From Planctomycetota bacterium (lineage in GTDB: Bacteria > Planctomycetota > SZUA-567 > H5-PLA8): 64,000 nt of DNA. Positions 8,874-18,462 of the stretch are shown one piece after another (the first letter of the stretch is position 1; every line of letters begins with the position of its first letter). The notes beneath the pieces are model-generated. The model was not told the origin of the DNA. It made no database searches and saw only the letters and a list, made by a program, of their open reading frames with translations. The position numbers and the translations under genes are program-made. The stretch spans positions 1,207,326 to 1,271,325 of the forward strand of contig JAOSKN010000002.1 in the NCBI GenBank assembly GCA_027493525.1, given 5' to 3'.

Positions 8874-9798
8874 CCGCTTCCTCCTTGTGCGCGAGATACC
8901 ATGCGACGGTCTTGCGCAGGCCCGCTTCCAACGCCGTGGGCGGCGACCAGTTCAGGAGCTTCTTCATGCGCGAGACGTCCAGGACCTTCCGCGCCACGCC
9001 ATCGGGCTTGCTCGTGTCCCAGACGATCCGGCCCTCGAATCCGGTTACCTTGGCAGTGAGTTCGGAAAGCTCCCGGATGCTCGTGCCGAGGCCCGTTCCG
9101 ACGTTGAGCGGCTGGTCGTAGTCGGTTTCCAGCAGGCGCGCCAGGGCTTCGGCGGCGTCCCCGCTGTACATGAATTCGCGTACCGGCGCGCCCGTGCCCC
9201 AGCAGACAACCTCCGAGCGACCCTCGAGCTTCGCGTCGGCGAACTTCTTGAGCAGCGCGGCGGCCACGTGGGAGCGGTACTCGGTGAAGACGTCGTGCTC
9301 GCCGTACAGGTTGGTGATCTGGGGGAAGAGCGCCTTCAGGCCGTGCGCCTTGGCGTACGCGCGCGCGCCGACGTACTGGATCTTCTTCGAGAATCCGTAG
9401 GCCTCGACGGACGGATGCAGCGGGCCGGCCCAGTAGTCGTCCTCGTTCATGTTGCCGTCCACGCGGCCCGGATAGGCGCAGGCCGAGCCGACCGACATGA
9501 AGCGCTTGACGCCGGCGGGCTGCAAGGCGCCGAGCAGGTTCACGGTCATCAACGTGTTGTCGTGGAAGATGCGCGCGGGCTCGGCCATCGTGATGCCCAG
9601 GCCGCCGTAGTAGGCGGCGGAGTGGACCACGGTGTGGGGGCGCAGCTCGTTCAGCGTGCGGCGGACGGAGGCGGCGTCGAGCAAATCGAAGTCCGGCCGC
9701 CCCGGCGTATGGACCTCGTGCCCGCGCCCGCGCAGGGCCTCGGCGATGCGGCGACCGAAAAAGCCTCGGCCTCCCGTCAGCAGGATCTTCTCCGGCAT
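8860..9798 (-). CDS. fcl: GDP-L-fucose synthase
   Basis: A 312-residue extended SDR with the domain order and motifs of GDP-4-keto-6-deoxy-mannose epimerase/reductase. The NADP motif is GGRGFFG (about 8-14). The catalytic Ser/Cys block is GSACAYPG, and Tyr-x3-Lys appears in YGFSKK. The downstream NLYGEHDVF segment is typical of this family, as is the length. The enzyme makes GDP-L-fucose from GDP-4-keto-6-deoxymannose. The companion GDP-mannose dehydratase is not in this window. It is the first gene of the minus-strand polysaccharide run, with a 106-bp gap upstream to the aldehyde dehydrogenase stop. Some members of this family act on other GDP- or CDP-sugars. Confidence 0.85.
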   Translation of the reverse strand: MPEKILLTGGRGFFGRRIAEALRGRGHEVHTPGRPDFDLLDAASVRRTLNELRPHTVVHSAAYYGGLGITMAEPARIFHDNTLMTVNLLGALQPAGVKRFMSVGSACAYPGRVDGNMNEDDYWAGPLHPSVEAYGFSKKIQYVGARAYAKAHGLKALFPQITNLYGEHDVFTEYRSHVAAALLKKFADAKLEGRSEVVCWGTGAPVREFMYSGDAAEALARLLETDYDQPLNVGTGLGTSIRELSELTAKVTGFEGRIVWDTSKPDGVARKVLDVSRMKKLLNWSPPTALEAGLRKTVAWYLAHKEEADARA

Positions 9799-9904
9799 GC
9801 GCGCCTCCCGGCGGCGATGTTCTCGCCAGGGAGAGGTTTATACCCGGGGCGCCGCTTTGGCAACGAGGACGCACAGGTGCGCGGCATCCTGGGCGCCAGG
9901 CGCT

Positions 9905-11413
9905 TCACGCCTGCACGTCAATCTGAGCCTTCTGCAGCCGCCCGCTGTAGTCCACGTACACGCTCTTCCACTCGGTGAAAATCTCGAGCGCCGTCTCGCC
10001 GGCTTCACGATGCCCGTTGCCGGTCTGCTTCACGCCGCCGAAGGGCAGGTGGACCTCCGCGCCGATGGTTGGTCCGTTGACGTAGGTGATGCCCGCTTCC
10101 AGATCGCGTATCGCGCGGAAGGCCTTGTTGACGTCGCGCGTGTAGATGCTGCTGGAGAGGCCGTAACTCGTGCCGTTAAGCGTCTCGATGGCTTCTTCCA
10201 GCGAGCGGATTTCGAGGACCGCCGTGACTGGGCCGAAGATCTCTTCCTGGGCGATCCGCATGGACGGCTTGACCGCGTCGAAGACGGTCGGCTCGAAGTA
10301 ATGCCCTTGCGCGAGCGCCTTGGCCGAGGGGCGTTTCCCGCCGCAACGCAGCCGGGCGCCTTCTTCCCGGCCGATCGCGACGTAGCGCTCGACCCGCGCC
10401 AACTGGGCCGCGTTGACCAGCGGGCCAAGGTGGTTCATGGAATCCAGCGGATCCCCGATGCGCAGCTTCCGGGCCTGTGTCACCAGGCGCCGGACGAAGG
10501 CCTCGCGGACTTTCTTGTGGACGATCAGGCGGCTCGTCGCCGTACAGCGCTGGCCGGACGTGCCGAACGCGCCCCAGAGCGCGCCTTCCAGCGCGAGGTT
10601 CAGGTCGGCGTCGTCCATCACGATCTGCGCGTTCTTGCCGCCCATCTCGAGGCTGCAGCGCTTGAGCCCCTGCCCGCAGGCGCCGGCAATGAGACTGCCG
10701 GTTTCGCATGAGCCCGTGAAACTGATCAGGCGCACGTCGGGATGGTGAACCAGCGCGGCGCCGGCTTCCTCGCCCAGGCCCTGAACCAGATTAACGACCC
10801 CCGCCGGCACGCCGGCGTCGTGTAGCGCGCGGACAAATCCCTCGCCGCAAGCCGGGCTGTCCTCGGCCGGCTTGAAAACGACCGTGTTGCCGCAAAGGAT
10901 CGCGGGAAAGATCTTCCAGGCCGGGATCGCGACGGGGAAATTCCAGGGCGAGACGATGCCGCAGACGCCGACCGGGCAGCGGACCGTCATCGCGAACTTG
11001 TCGGGCAGTTCGCTGGTCGTGGTCTGGCCGAAGAGGCGCCGCCCTTCGCCGCTGTAGTATTCGGCGCAGTCGATGGCCTCCTGGACGTCGCCGCGGGCCT
11101 CCACGAGCGGCTTGCCCATTTCGAGCGCCATCAGCCGGGCAAGGGCCTCCTTGCGCTCGCGCAATAGGGCCGCCACTTCGCGTAGTTTTGCGCCGCGCTG
11201 GGGCGCGGGGATCTCGCGCCACGCTCGGAAGGCCTTGCCGGCCGCGGAGACGGCGGCGTCCACGTCCTCGCGCCCGGAGCGCGGAAACGCTCCGACGACC
11301 TTGGCGGGCCGGGCCGGGCTGAGGCTCTCAAACGAGCTTCCGCTTCGGGCGGGCAGCCAATGCCCGGCGATGAAGTTGCCGGATTCAGTGCGGCGTGCGG
11401 CGCGGCGGGCCAT
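9905..11413 (-). CDS. NAD(P)-dependent aldehyde dehydrogenase
   Basis: A 502-residue ALDH superfamily enzyme with all landmark motifs. The substrate/NAD tunnel is VSPWNFPVAIPAWK, the cofactor loop is FTGSCETG, the general base Glu is in LEMGGKNAQIV, and the catalytic Cys is in GQRCTATSR. The C-terminal bridging segment is FGGVKQTGNGHREAG. The closest general type is the semialdehyde dehydrogenase group (ketoglutarate-semialdehyde or aminoadipate-semialdehyde type), but the substrate is not readable from sequence. It is transcribed convergently with no obvious operon partner; fcl follows 106 bp downstream on the same strand. The gmhA-like gene is divergent, starting 142 bp away. Confidence 0.92.
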   Translation of the reverse strand: MARRAARRTESGNFIAGHWLPARSGSSFESLSPARPAKVVGAFPRSGREDVDAAVSAAGKAFRAWREIPAPQRGAKLREVAALLRERKEALARLMALEMGKPLVEARGDVQEAIDCAEYYSGEGRRLFGQTTTSELPDKFAMTVRCPVGVCGIVSPWNFPVAIPAWKIFPAILCGNTVVFKPAEDSPACGEGFVRALHDAGVPAGVVNLVQGLGEEAGAALVHHPDVRLISFTGSCETGSLIAGACGQGLKRCSLEMGGKNAQIVMDDADLNLALEGALWGAFGTSGQRCTATSRLIVHKKVREAFVRRLVTQARKLRIGDPLDSMNHLGPLVNAAQLARVERYVAIGREEGARLRCGGKRPSAKALAQGHYFEPTVFDAVKPSMRIAQEEIFGPVTAVLEIRSLEEAIETLNGTSYGLSSSIYTRDVNKAFRAIRDLEAGITYVNGPTIGAEVHLPFGGVKQTGNGHREAGETALEIFTEWKSVYVDYSGRLQKAQIDVQA

Positions 11414-11555
11414 GGCACGTCTCCTGTGCGGGTTGGGCTTTCTTGCAGTTTGCCAACGCGAAGCGGTTTAGTCCAGCGGATGACGTTTCGGAGCCGCCCC
11501 GGGCGAGGTAGGATAAAAGCGTGCGGCCGATGCCGCGAACCGGAGACTCCGCCCG

Positions 11556-12158
11556 ATGCCCGAGATCAAGACCGCCGCCTCGAATCCCGTTACCGAGCAA
11601 TTCGCCAAGGGTTACCTTGCGCGGCTGACGGAGGTGCTGAAAAGCGTCGATCCGTCGAGGGTAGCCCAGGTCGGCGACCTGCTGCACCGCGCGCGGGCCG
11701 AGGGCCGGCAAGTGCTGCTGATGGGCAACGGCGGCAGCGCGTCCACGGCCTCGCATGCGGCGGTGGACCTGGGGAAGGGCTGTTCGCGCGGGCGCGAGAA
11801 ACGCTTCCGCGTGATCTGTCTGAACGACTGCATTCCCTGGATGACGGCGATCTCGAACGACATCTCCTACGAGGAAGTTTTCGCCGAGCAGCTTCGCAAC
11901 CACGCGCGCCCCGGCGACGTCGTAATCGCGATCTCGGGGAGCGGAAACTCGAAGAACATCCTCAGCGCCCTGCGCGCCGCCAATGAGATCGGTTGCGAGA
12001 CGGTCGGCCTGAGCGGCTATGAGGGCGGGAAGCTGAAGGACCTCGTCAAACACCACATCCTGGTCCGCGAGAACCACATGGGCCGCATCGAGGACGCGCA
12101 CATGATCGTCGTGCACATCCTCGTCTACGGGTTCATGGACACGGAGGGGATGGGGTAG
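11556..12158 (+). CDS. gmhA: SIS-domain isomerase, phosphoheptose isomerase-like
   Basis: A 200-residue SIS-fold protein with the GmhA arrangement. An N-terminal helical segment is followed by LLMGNGGSASTASHAAVDL, the sugar-phosphate loop with the Ser/His typical of sedoheptulose-7-phosphate isomerase. The second binding loop is IAISGSGNSKNILSAL. Length and order fit GmhA or the related DiaA; GmhA is preferred because of the NGGSA-SxHxAxDL loop. It would make D-glycero-D-manno-heptose 7-phosphate for LPS-like or S-layer glycans. No other heptose gene is nearby, so the symbol is tentative. Confidence 0.75.
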   Translation: MPEIKTAASNPVTEQFAKGYLARLTEVLKSVDPSRVAQVGDLLHRARAEGRQVLLMGNGGSASTASHAAVDLGKGCSRGREKRFRVICLNDCIPWMTAISNDISYEEVFAEQLRNHARPGDVVIAISGSGNSKNILSALRAANEIGCETVGLSGYEGGKLKDLVKHHILVRENHMGRIEDAHMIVVHILVYGFMDTEGMG

Positions 12159-12496
12159 CAGCTTTGCGGCGTCCGACCTTGCGGCGTGCTTCAGACGAAT
12201 TGAATAGGCTGCGGCATGGGCCCCTCGGGCTGGCGAAGTTCGACTTGGCCCTTCTTATACTCATCAAGTAGAAGCCCGTGAGAATTATCGGAGTCAGAGC
12301 CCAGCGCGCCATGACGGCAAAAAGGCCCATTCAGTTTGGAATGGTCCTGAGGTGAACGCCGAACGTGCACTGGATCGTGAACCGAAAGGCAACCGCGAGT
12401 CGGCGCGCTTGAGGGAAGGCCGTGCCTGATGGCGAAAGGCCACGACGCGCCGTTCAACTCCCATGGCCAGGCATGGTCAAGGCGCGTCGGTTGGGA
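12159..12496. other. Intergenic stretch without convincing gene
   Basis: About 340 bp between the gmhA-like stop and tRNA-Val. Short minus-strand frames exist, but none has a ribosome-binding site or recognisable product. One of them, ending near 12191, has a plausible protein-like C-terminus, so a decayed gene remnant is possible. No promoter, terminator or repeat stands out. Confidence 0.4.
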
Positions 12497-12573
12497 TGGT
12501 GGGCGATACTGGGCTCGAACCAGTGACCTCCTGCTTGTAAGGCAGGCGCTCTAGCCGACTGAGCTAATCGCCC
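12497..12573 (-). tRNA. tRNA-Val (UAC)
   Basis: Full cloverleaf on the minus strand. The 7-bp acceptor stem GGGCGAT/ATCGCCC, the anticodon stem CCTGC/GCAGG and the loop CTTACAA with anticodon TAC (UAC) are all readable. The T-arm carries TTCGAGC. Discriminator A is followed by a genome-encoded CCA (12497-12499). Confidence 0.95.
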
Positions 12574-12723
12574 AAAGGGGCTGCACGGTTTCTCTCTAGC
12601 ACGCGGCGGAGCCGACGGCAAGGGCTGGCCTGCCCTGGTGGTGCGGCAACGACCGGCTACCGCTGCCATCGAAACCACTTGCAATCGTGCGCGCATAGAC
12701 ATAAAAGCAGCACACGATCATGG

Positions 12724-12800
12724 CGGGGCGTGGCGCAGTTTGGTAGCGCGTCTGACTGGGGGTCAGAAGGTCGCAGGTTCAAATCCTGTCGCCCCGACCA
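12724..12800 (+). tRNA. tRNA-Pro (GGG)
   Basis: Full cloverleaf on the plus strand. The acceptor stem is CGGGGCG/CGCCCCG. The anticodon stem TCTGA/TCAGA encloses the loop CTGGGGG with anticodon GGG. The T-arm is GCAGG-TTCAAAT-CCTGT. Discriminator A is followed by an encoded CCA. The C1-G72 end pair is typical of tRNA-Pro. Confidence 0.95.
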
Positions 12801-12906
12801 AATTAAGTTCTCGTAAGTCCGTACCGTCGTTCACACTTCTGCAACGCCCCTTCGGGCGCCGGCCACCGGCGCGACAATTTTTATTCTCTGGCGCCGTTTG
12901 CCCCGT

Positions 12907-15000
12907 TTACTTCGCGCTCTTCAAGGCCTCCAGTCCCGCCATGAAGGCTTCTTTCTTCAGCAGCACCTCGTAATTGAGGCTCGACTTCGCCTTGCCTTCC
13001 GCGTCGAGAGCCACGACGGCCGGAACTTCGCTGACCCCGAGATCCTGCGCGAGTTTGGCGTTTTCTTCGACGGTGAGGCTGACGAACTGGAAACTCCTGG
13101 CCAGTTCGGCCTTCACCGCGGCGTCGGCAAGCGTGGTCGCCTCGGCCTTCTTGCAGGTCGCGCAGGTCGGGCTGTAGAACTTGACCAGCAGGGGGACCTT
13201 GCGCCGGCGGGCTTCTGCGCGGGCAAACTCCAGATCCTGCTCCTTCGAGACCGAGGCTTCAAGCTTCGCGCCGCCCTCCAGGGCCAGGACCAGCGTGGGG
13301 CGGAACGTGAAGTCGGGGTGCTCGCTCGAGCAGAGCGCGGCCCAGCCGCCGCCCTGTTGAATCAGCACCAGGCCGTGGTTTTCCAGCTTGCCCGAGACCC
13401 AGGCGCGGACGGTCTCGGTGAGGTCCAGCGAGACCAGGCGGTACAGTTCGTCCTTCGCCGGGAAATTGCTCACATCCATCGAGCCGGCGGCGTCGGGATA
13501 GCGGTCCTCCTGCGTATCTTCGCAGCCGCCCTGCTTCCAGAAGAGGATCTCCTGCGACTCGGGCTTGCCCTTGTTGCCCTTGTAAAAAGGCCCGTACCAG
13601 GAGCAGTGCAGACCGTCCCGCGGGACTTCATTCCAGGGGCGGCGCACCGCGAAGGCTTCGACCTTGGCGTCCGCGCCGGACTTCGCATAGGGGACGTTGG
13701 AGACGGTGAAGCGCAGGGCCGCGCCCGCGATCTTGGCGTCGCGCGGAACGTTTGAAAGGTCGATCCGGATCAGGGCGCGGCTGGGCGCGTTCTTGCCCGG
13801 GGCCTGGCCGACTTCGAGGTAATGTTCGGCTCCGTAATTGGCGATCCTCGAGTCCCAGTGCATGGTGCTGCTGGTCATGTAGCAGTCGGCGATGGGCGCG
13901 GGAACCAGGGGTTCGTCGGGAAAGGTCTTCGCGTTGCGGGCCTCGCCTTCGGCGCGGCGGAGGCTGGCCAGTTGCGACGAGGCCCCGAACTTCGCCTTCA
14001 GCGCCGTGTACGCCGGATCGACGACGGGCTTGCCGAACTCGGGGTTCAGGATCTCCACCGGGAAGAGGTACTCGGCTTTGCCGCCGGCGTACTCGGTGCG
14101 GGCCATGCGGATCACGACCTCATGCGTGCCGGGCGGCACGCGGCGCGGGACCTGCATCGACTGGCTGAAGGACCCTGCGCAGCCGCAGCCGCCGATAAAG
14201 GGGATCTCTTCCGCCGCCGCGCCGTCGGCCGAGCGCACGCGCAGGCTCAGCTTGGGCAGTCCTCCGGGCGCCTGGCTGTGATAGAAGCACAGGCGGTGGC
14301 TCGGGTCGTCGCCCACCAGGCTGACGAACATGCTGACCGAGGCCTGCCCGCCGGCGGTCCACGTCCCCAGCGGGTCGCCCGCCGCGGCGAGCCCCTTCGT
14401 CTTCTTGCGCCCCTGGCCTTCCGAAACGTAGACGAACGGCAGCGCCGGGCCGCCGAAGCGATAGACCGGCGCGTCCGCCAGCGAAGGGCTGTCGGCGATC
14501 TGGAGATTGCCCGGCAGCAGCCCGACCGAGTACCCCGCCTGTCTCTTCCCGCCGTTCGGGTCGGGGAACGCGACGCTCAGCCGCGTCTGCCAGTGGTACT
14601 TCCCGTTTTCCATCTTGTACTCGAAGCTGTAGGTCCGCTCGCTGCCGGGCTCCTGGACCTGGATCTTGAACGGTGCGGCGAGCTTCTCGTCGGCTTCGCT
14701 CAGATCGCCGTTGAGGTTGCGGTCCATGTAGAGCGTGTCGTAGCCGGTGCCGGTCCCCTGCGACTCGTCCCAGATCTGCACCATGGCCTGGGTCTTCAGG
14801 TCGCCGAGCGCCCAGATCGTATAGCGCGGCTTCTCGCTCTTGAGTTCCGGCGCCTTCTTGAGCGTGCGCGGAACCCAGGAGAAATCCTCGGGCGCATAGG
14901 TCTTCACCTGCGCGAAGCCTTCTTCCGCGCAGACGGCGGCGGAGGCGAGTCCGAAGAGCAGCAGGCTCCAGGCGGCGTATCGCAGGAACGGACGGTGCAT
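12907..15000 (-). CDS. Secreted DNRLRE-type protein with C-terminal thioredoxin domain
   Basis: A 697-residue exported protein. Residues 1-25 form a signal peptide (hydrophobic core, then AAVCAEE). A long N-terminal part of unknown type covers about 25-330. Around 370-570 comes a region resembling the disaggregatase-related/DNRLRE beta domain, with strand-rich phrases such as ALIRIDLSNVP, AGAALRFTV and DLTETVRAWVSG. The last 95 residues are a thioredoxin-like domain with the redox motif CATC (Cys613-Cys616) and a cis-Pro loop in SEVPAVVAL. It would act in the periplasm as a disulfide reductase or as a scaffold on a surface structure. The fusion is unusual. The gene lies 21 nt downstream of the regulator gene on the same strand, so the regulator may control it. 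Confidence 0.75.
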   Translation of the reverse strand: MHRPFLRYAAWSLLLFGLASAAVCAEEGFAQVKTYAPEDFSWVPRTLKKAPELKSEKPRYTIWALGDLKTQAMVQIWDESQGTGTGYDTLYMDRNLNGDLSEADEKLAAPFKIQVQEPGSERTYSFEYKMENGKYHWQTRLSVAFPDPNGGKRQAGYSVGLLPGNLQIADSPSLADAPVYRFGGPALPFVYVSEGQGRKKTKGLAAAGDPLGTWTAGGQASVSMFVSLVGDDPSHRLCFYHSQAPGGLPKLSLRVRSADGAAAEEIPFIGGCGCAGSFSQSMQVPRRVPPGTHEVVIRMARTEYAGGKAEYLFPVEILNPEFGKPVVDPAYTALKAKFGASSQLASLRRAEGEARNAKTFPDEPLVPAPIADCYMTSSTMHWDSRIANYGAEHYLEVGQAPGKNAPSRALIRIDLSNVPRDAKIAGAALRFTVSNVPYAKSGADAKVEAFAVRRPWNEVPRDGLHCSWYGPFYKGNKGKPESQEILFWKQGGCEDTQEDRYPDAAGSMDVSNFPAKDELYRLVSLDLTETVRAWVSGKLENHGLVLIQQGGGWAALCSSEHPDFTFRPTLVLALEGGAKLEASVSKEQDLEFARAEARRRKVPLLVKFYSPTCATCKKAEATTLADAAVKAELARSFQFVSLTVEENAKLAQDLGVSEVPAVVALDAEGKAKSSLNYEVLLKKEAFMAGLEALKSAK

Positions 15001-15021
15001 GGCGTGCCTCGCTTTCAGTTC

Positions 15022-16170
15022 TCAGTTGCGGGCGTTGGCGACCGGCAGCGCGGTGGCGCCGGGAACCAGCGTGGGAACCATGAAAAGGGTCTGCGCCGGC
15101 GCGGAGCGGCCCGCGCGCAGGCGCCGTTCGAGCGCATCGATCGCCGCGCGGCCCATCGCGGCGAAGTCCACGCGGCAGCTCGTCAGGAGCCGGTTGCCCC
15201 AGGTCGTGGCGCCCGAGTCCACCGCGGCGGCGAGCGAGACGTCCTCGGGCGGGCAGACGCCCAGCGCGCTGAGTTCGTTCCCGAGCATCTGCGTCACGCT
15301 CGCGTCGTACCCCAGCAGCGCCGTGGGGCGCGCCTCGGCCGCGCGCCAGGCCTCGGCCGCGCGCCGGATCGAAGCGTCCGCGCCGGCCTCGCCGATCGGG
15401 TAGACCGTTTCGAACTCCGAAAGGCCGCGCTCGGCCATCCACATCCGGTAGGCCTCGCGCCGTTCGAGCGTGTCCGAGGTCTCGACGATCGGGTCGCGCC
15501 CGCCGCGGGCCGTCCCGGCCACGGTGTCGGTGGACCAGCCGTCCACGTAGCCGATGCGGCGGTGCCCCAGGCGGTGCAGGTGCTCCAGCACCTCCCGCAC
15601 CCCCGTCGCGTTGTCGACGACGACGCTGTCGAGGGCCGCGGCGGCGCTGCGGTAGTCCACCACCACCGTGGGCAGGCCCGACGCCGCGAATTCGCCCAGG
15701 TACGCGTCATTGGCCACCGCGCAGAGCACCACCCCGTCCACGCCGCTCTCGGCGATCTCCTCCGGCTTGAGCCGGCCTTCGCTCTTGATCGAAAGGATCC
15801 GCGCATCGGCGCCGCGCGACTCGGTCGCCAGCAGCATCCCGCGGAACAGGTCCATCAGGTACGCGCTGCTGAAGAGGAGCGTCTTGGTGCAATAGAAGAC
15901 CAGCCCGGCCTGGACCAGCTTCCGTTCACCTAGCACCGAACGCGCCAACACCGTTCCACGCCCGGGCCGCCCCGATACCACGCCCTCCCGAGTCAGTTCG
16001 CTCATCGCGCGCTGTACCGTCACCAGCGAGACCTGCAGGCGCTGGCTCAAATCGCGGTAGGTGGGGAGCGCATCTCCGGCATCCAGGCCCTCCTTGCGGA
16101 TCAGGCCCAGAATCCGTTCACGGACCTGTACGTGGAGGAGCGCTTTGTTCTCGAAGAGGATCTGGCCCAC
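15022..16170 (-). CDS. GntR/LacI hybrid transcriptional regulator
   Basis: A 382-residue regulator. The N-terminal winged helix-turn-helix of GntR type spans about 8-78, with the recognition region LSQRLQVSLVTVQRAMSEL and the wing GRPGRGTVL. It is joined to a LacI/PurR-like periplasmic-binding-protein sensor (about 85-375) with phrases such as VDGVVLCAV, RLGHRRIGYVDG and PEDVSLAAAVD. This architecture is common in planctomycetes and related phyla and usually senses a sugar. It is the first gene of a two-gene run with the thioredoxin fusion protein. Twin 12-bp direct repeats lie 18 bp upstream of its ATG, suggesting autoregulation. Confidence 0.88.
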   Translation of the reverse strand: MGQILFENKALLHVQVRERILGLIRKEGLDAGDALPTYRDLSQRLQVSLVTVQRAMSELTREGVVSGRPGRGTVLARSVLGERKLVQAGLVFYCTKTLLFSSAYLMDLFRGMLLATESRGADARILSIKSEGRLKPEEIAESGVDGVVLCAVANDAYLGEFAASGLPTVVVDYRSAAAALDSVVVDNATGVREVLEHLHRLGHRRIGYVDGWSTDTVAGTARGGRDPIVETSDTLERREAYRMWMAERGLSEFETVYPIGEAGADASIRRAAEAWRAAEARPTALLGYDASVTQMLGNELSALGVCPPEDVSLAAAVDSGATTWGNRLLTSCRVDFAAMGRAAIDALERRLRAGRSAPAQTLFMVPTLVPGATALPVANARN

Positions 16171-16187
16171 GTTTTTAACTCCGATTA

Positions 16188-16217
16188 TTATACTTGTTCC
16201 ATTTGTTATACTTGTTC
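16188..16217. promoter_or_regulatory. Twin direct repeat, probable operator of the GntR/LacI regulator
   Basis: TTATACTTGTTC occurs twice and exactly (16188-16199 and 16206-16217), with starts 18 bp apart. The pair sits in the AT-rich gap between the regulator (start 16170) and murA (start 16364). The position overlaps the expected promoter of the regulator. Binding by that regulator is inferred from proximity only. Confidence 0.55.
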
Positions 16218-16363
16218 TACACCGCAGGCCCGGTTGCGGGATACAAAATCAGAAAATCCATAACTCCGGAACCCTGAAAAAGATGCACACGTGCCTCCCT
16301 TTTTCTGAAGCCGCTTCAGGCCCATGCCGATTCCGAAGAGGCAAACCCCTGTGGAGCCAGCAC

Positions 16364-17662
<1,299 letters not shown>

Positions 17663-17669
17663 GCGCGTG

Positions 17670-18218
17670 TCAAGGCGGGGGCGCCCGGTCGTGGGGCGGC
17701 ATGGGTATCCTCTGCTCCGTCTGCATGCGCTCTTCTTCTTCGAGGATTGCCTCCAATTCGGCGAGCGCCTCGAAGTCTTTGGGCCGGCCCGCGGCCCGCT
17801 TGACCTGAATCAGCATGCGCAGGTCCAGGCATCGGAAGATCTCGCCGAAGACCTTCAAGTCGACCGTGCGCGGCAACAACTCTTCGTACGTGCCGCCGCC
17901 GGCGATCTCGCCCAGCAGGTCCAAGTCGCCCAAATCCGTGGTTAGCGTGAAGTTGAGCCCGCGAAGCAACGTTTTTGCATCCCACTGGAAAGGCAGGCCT
18001 GGAGGAGCGCCTCTTGGGTATGGATGATACGGAGACAGGGCGCGAACCAGTCGTGCCACATTCTCGGGCGCCCTTGAATATACGACATCCACATCGAAGG
18101 TCGCGCGCGACCCGCCATGTCCGATGGCAGCCAGGCCACCCACCAGTATGTACTCGACCTGGGCTCCCGAAAGCGTACCCAGCACGCTCTTGAAGTCCGG
18201 CACGCTTGCATCGGCCAT
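17670..18218 (-). CDS. Nucleotidyltransferase-fold protein (MNT/AbiEii-like)
   Basis: A 182-residue protein with the minimal nucleotidyltransferase signature. VEYILVGGLAAIGHGGSRAT gives the GG motif (27-28), followed by FDVDVV with Asp42 and Asp44 as metal ligands. The C-terminal region (about 140-165) is helical and charged, with KRAAGRPKDFEALAELE typical of this group. Such proteins occur as solitary nucleotidyltransferases or as toxins of AbiEii/MenT type. The small gene at 18230-18424 ends its neighbour 11 bp upstream on the same strand. The two form a compact pair, convergent to murA with a 7-bp gap. Toxin function is possible but not shown. Confidence 0.75.
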   Translation of the reverse strand: MADASVPDFKSVLGTLSGAQVEYILVGGLAAIGHGGSRATFDVDVVYSRAPENVARLVRALSPYHPYPRGAPPGLPFQWDAKTLLRGLNFTLTTDLGDLDLLGEIAGGGTYEELLPRTVDLKVFGEIFRCLDLRMLIQVKRAAGRPKDFEALAELEAILEEEERMQTEQRIPMPPHDRAPPP

Positions 18219-18229
18219 TACCCGGCGCC

Positions 18230-18424
18230 TCAGGTTTTCTTGGACTGCTGCCCCGCCCGGCGGAGCTCCGCGACGAGTTGCATGAAGCGCAAAAACTTTT
18301 CGTACCGCTGATCCGGCGACAATTTCAGGTTTTCTCGAATCAATGTCCGATCGAGGTCCTTTTTATAGACCTCGATCACGGGATCGGTTGCGAACGGAAG
18401 GCCAAGCGGTTCGGAGCGTTCCAT
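18230..18424 (-). CDS. Small charged protein paired with nucleotidyltransferase
   Basis: A 64-residue, helical, highly charged protein containing DPVIEVYKKDLDRTLIREN and, near the C-terminus, ELRRAGQQSKKT. I recognise this pattern (an IE-YK-D-DRTLIREN core) as a small conserved protein often found directly upstream of a nucleotidyltransferase gene. No enzyme motif is present. The 11-bp spacing and common strand with the following gene suggest a two-gene operon, possibly an antitoxin-toxin or regulator-enzyme pair. The function is unknown. Confidence 0.65.
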   Translation of the reverse strand: MERSEPLGLPFATDPVIEVYKKDLDRTLIRENLKLSPDQRYEKFLRFMQLVAELRRAGQQSKKT

Positions 18425-18462
18425 GGGGGCATTCTCTCATGCTCGCTTCACACGCGCAACGA

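Noticed and set aside
12191..12457. Possible 88-residue minus-strand gene before tRNA-Val
   Set aside because: No ribosome-binding site, no family resemblance and irregular composition; at best a remnant.
16061..16363. Longer murA start overlapping the divergent regulator
   Set aside because: The extra 101 residues do not resemble MurA and the ATG at 16364 has a good ribosome-binding site and the normal N-terminus.
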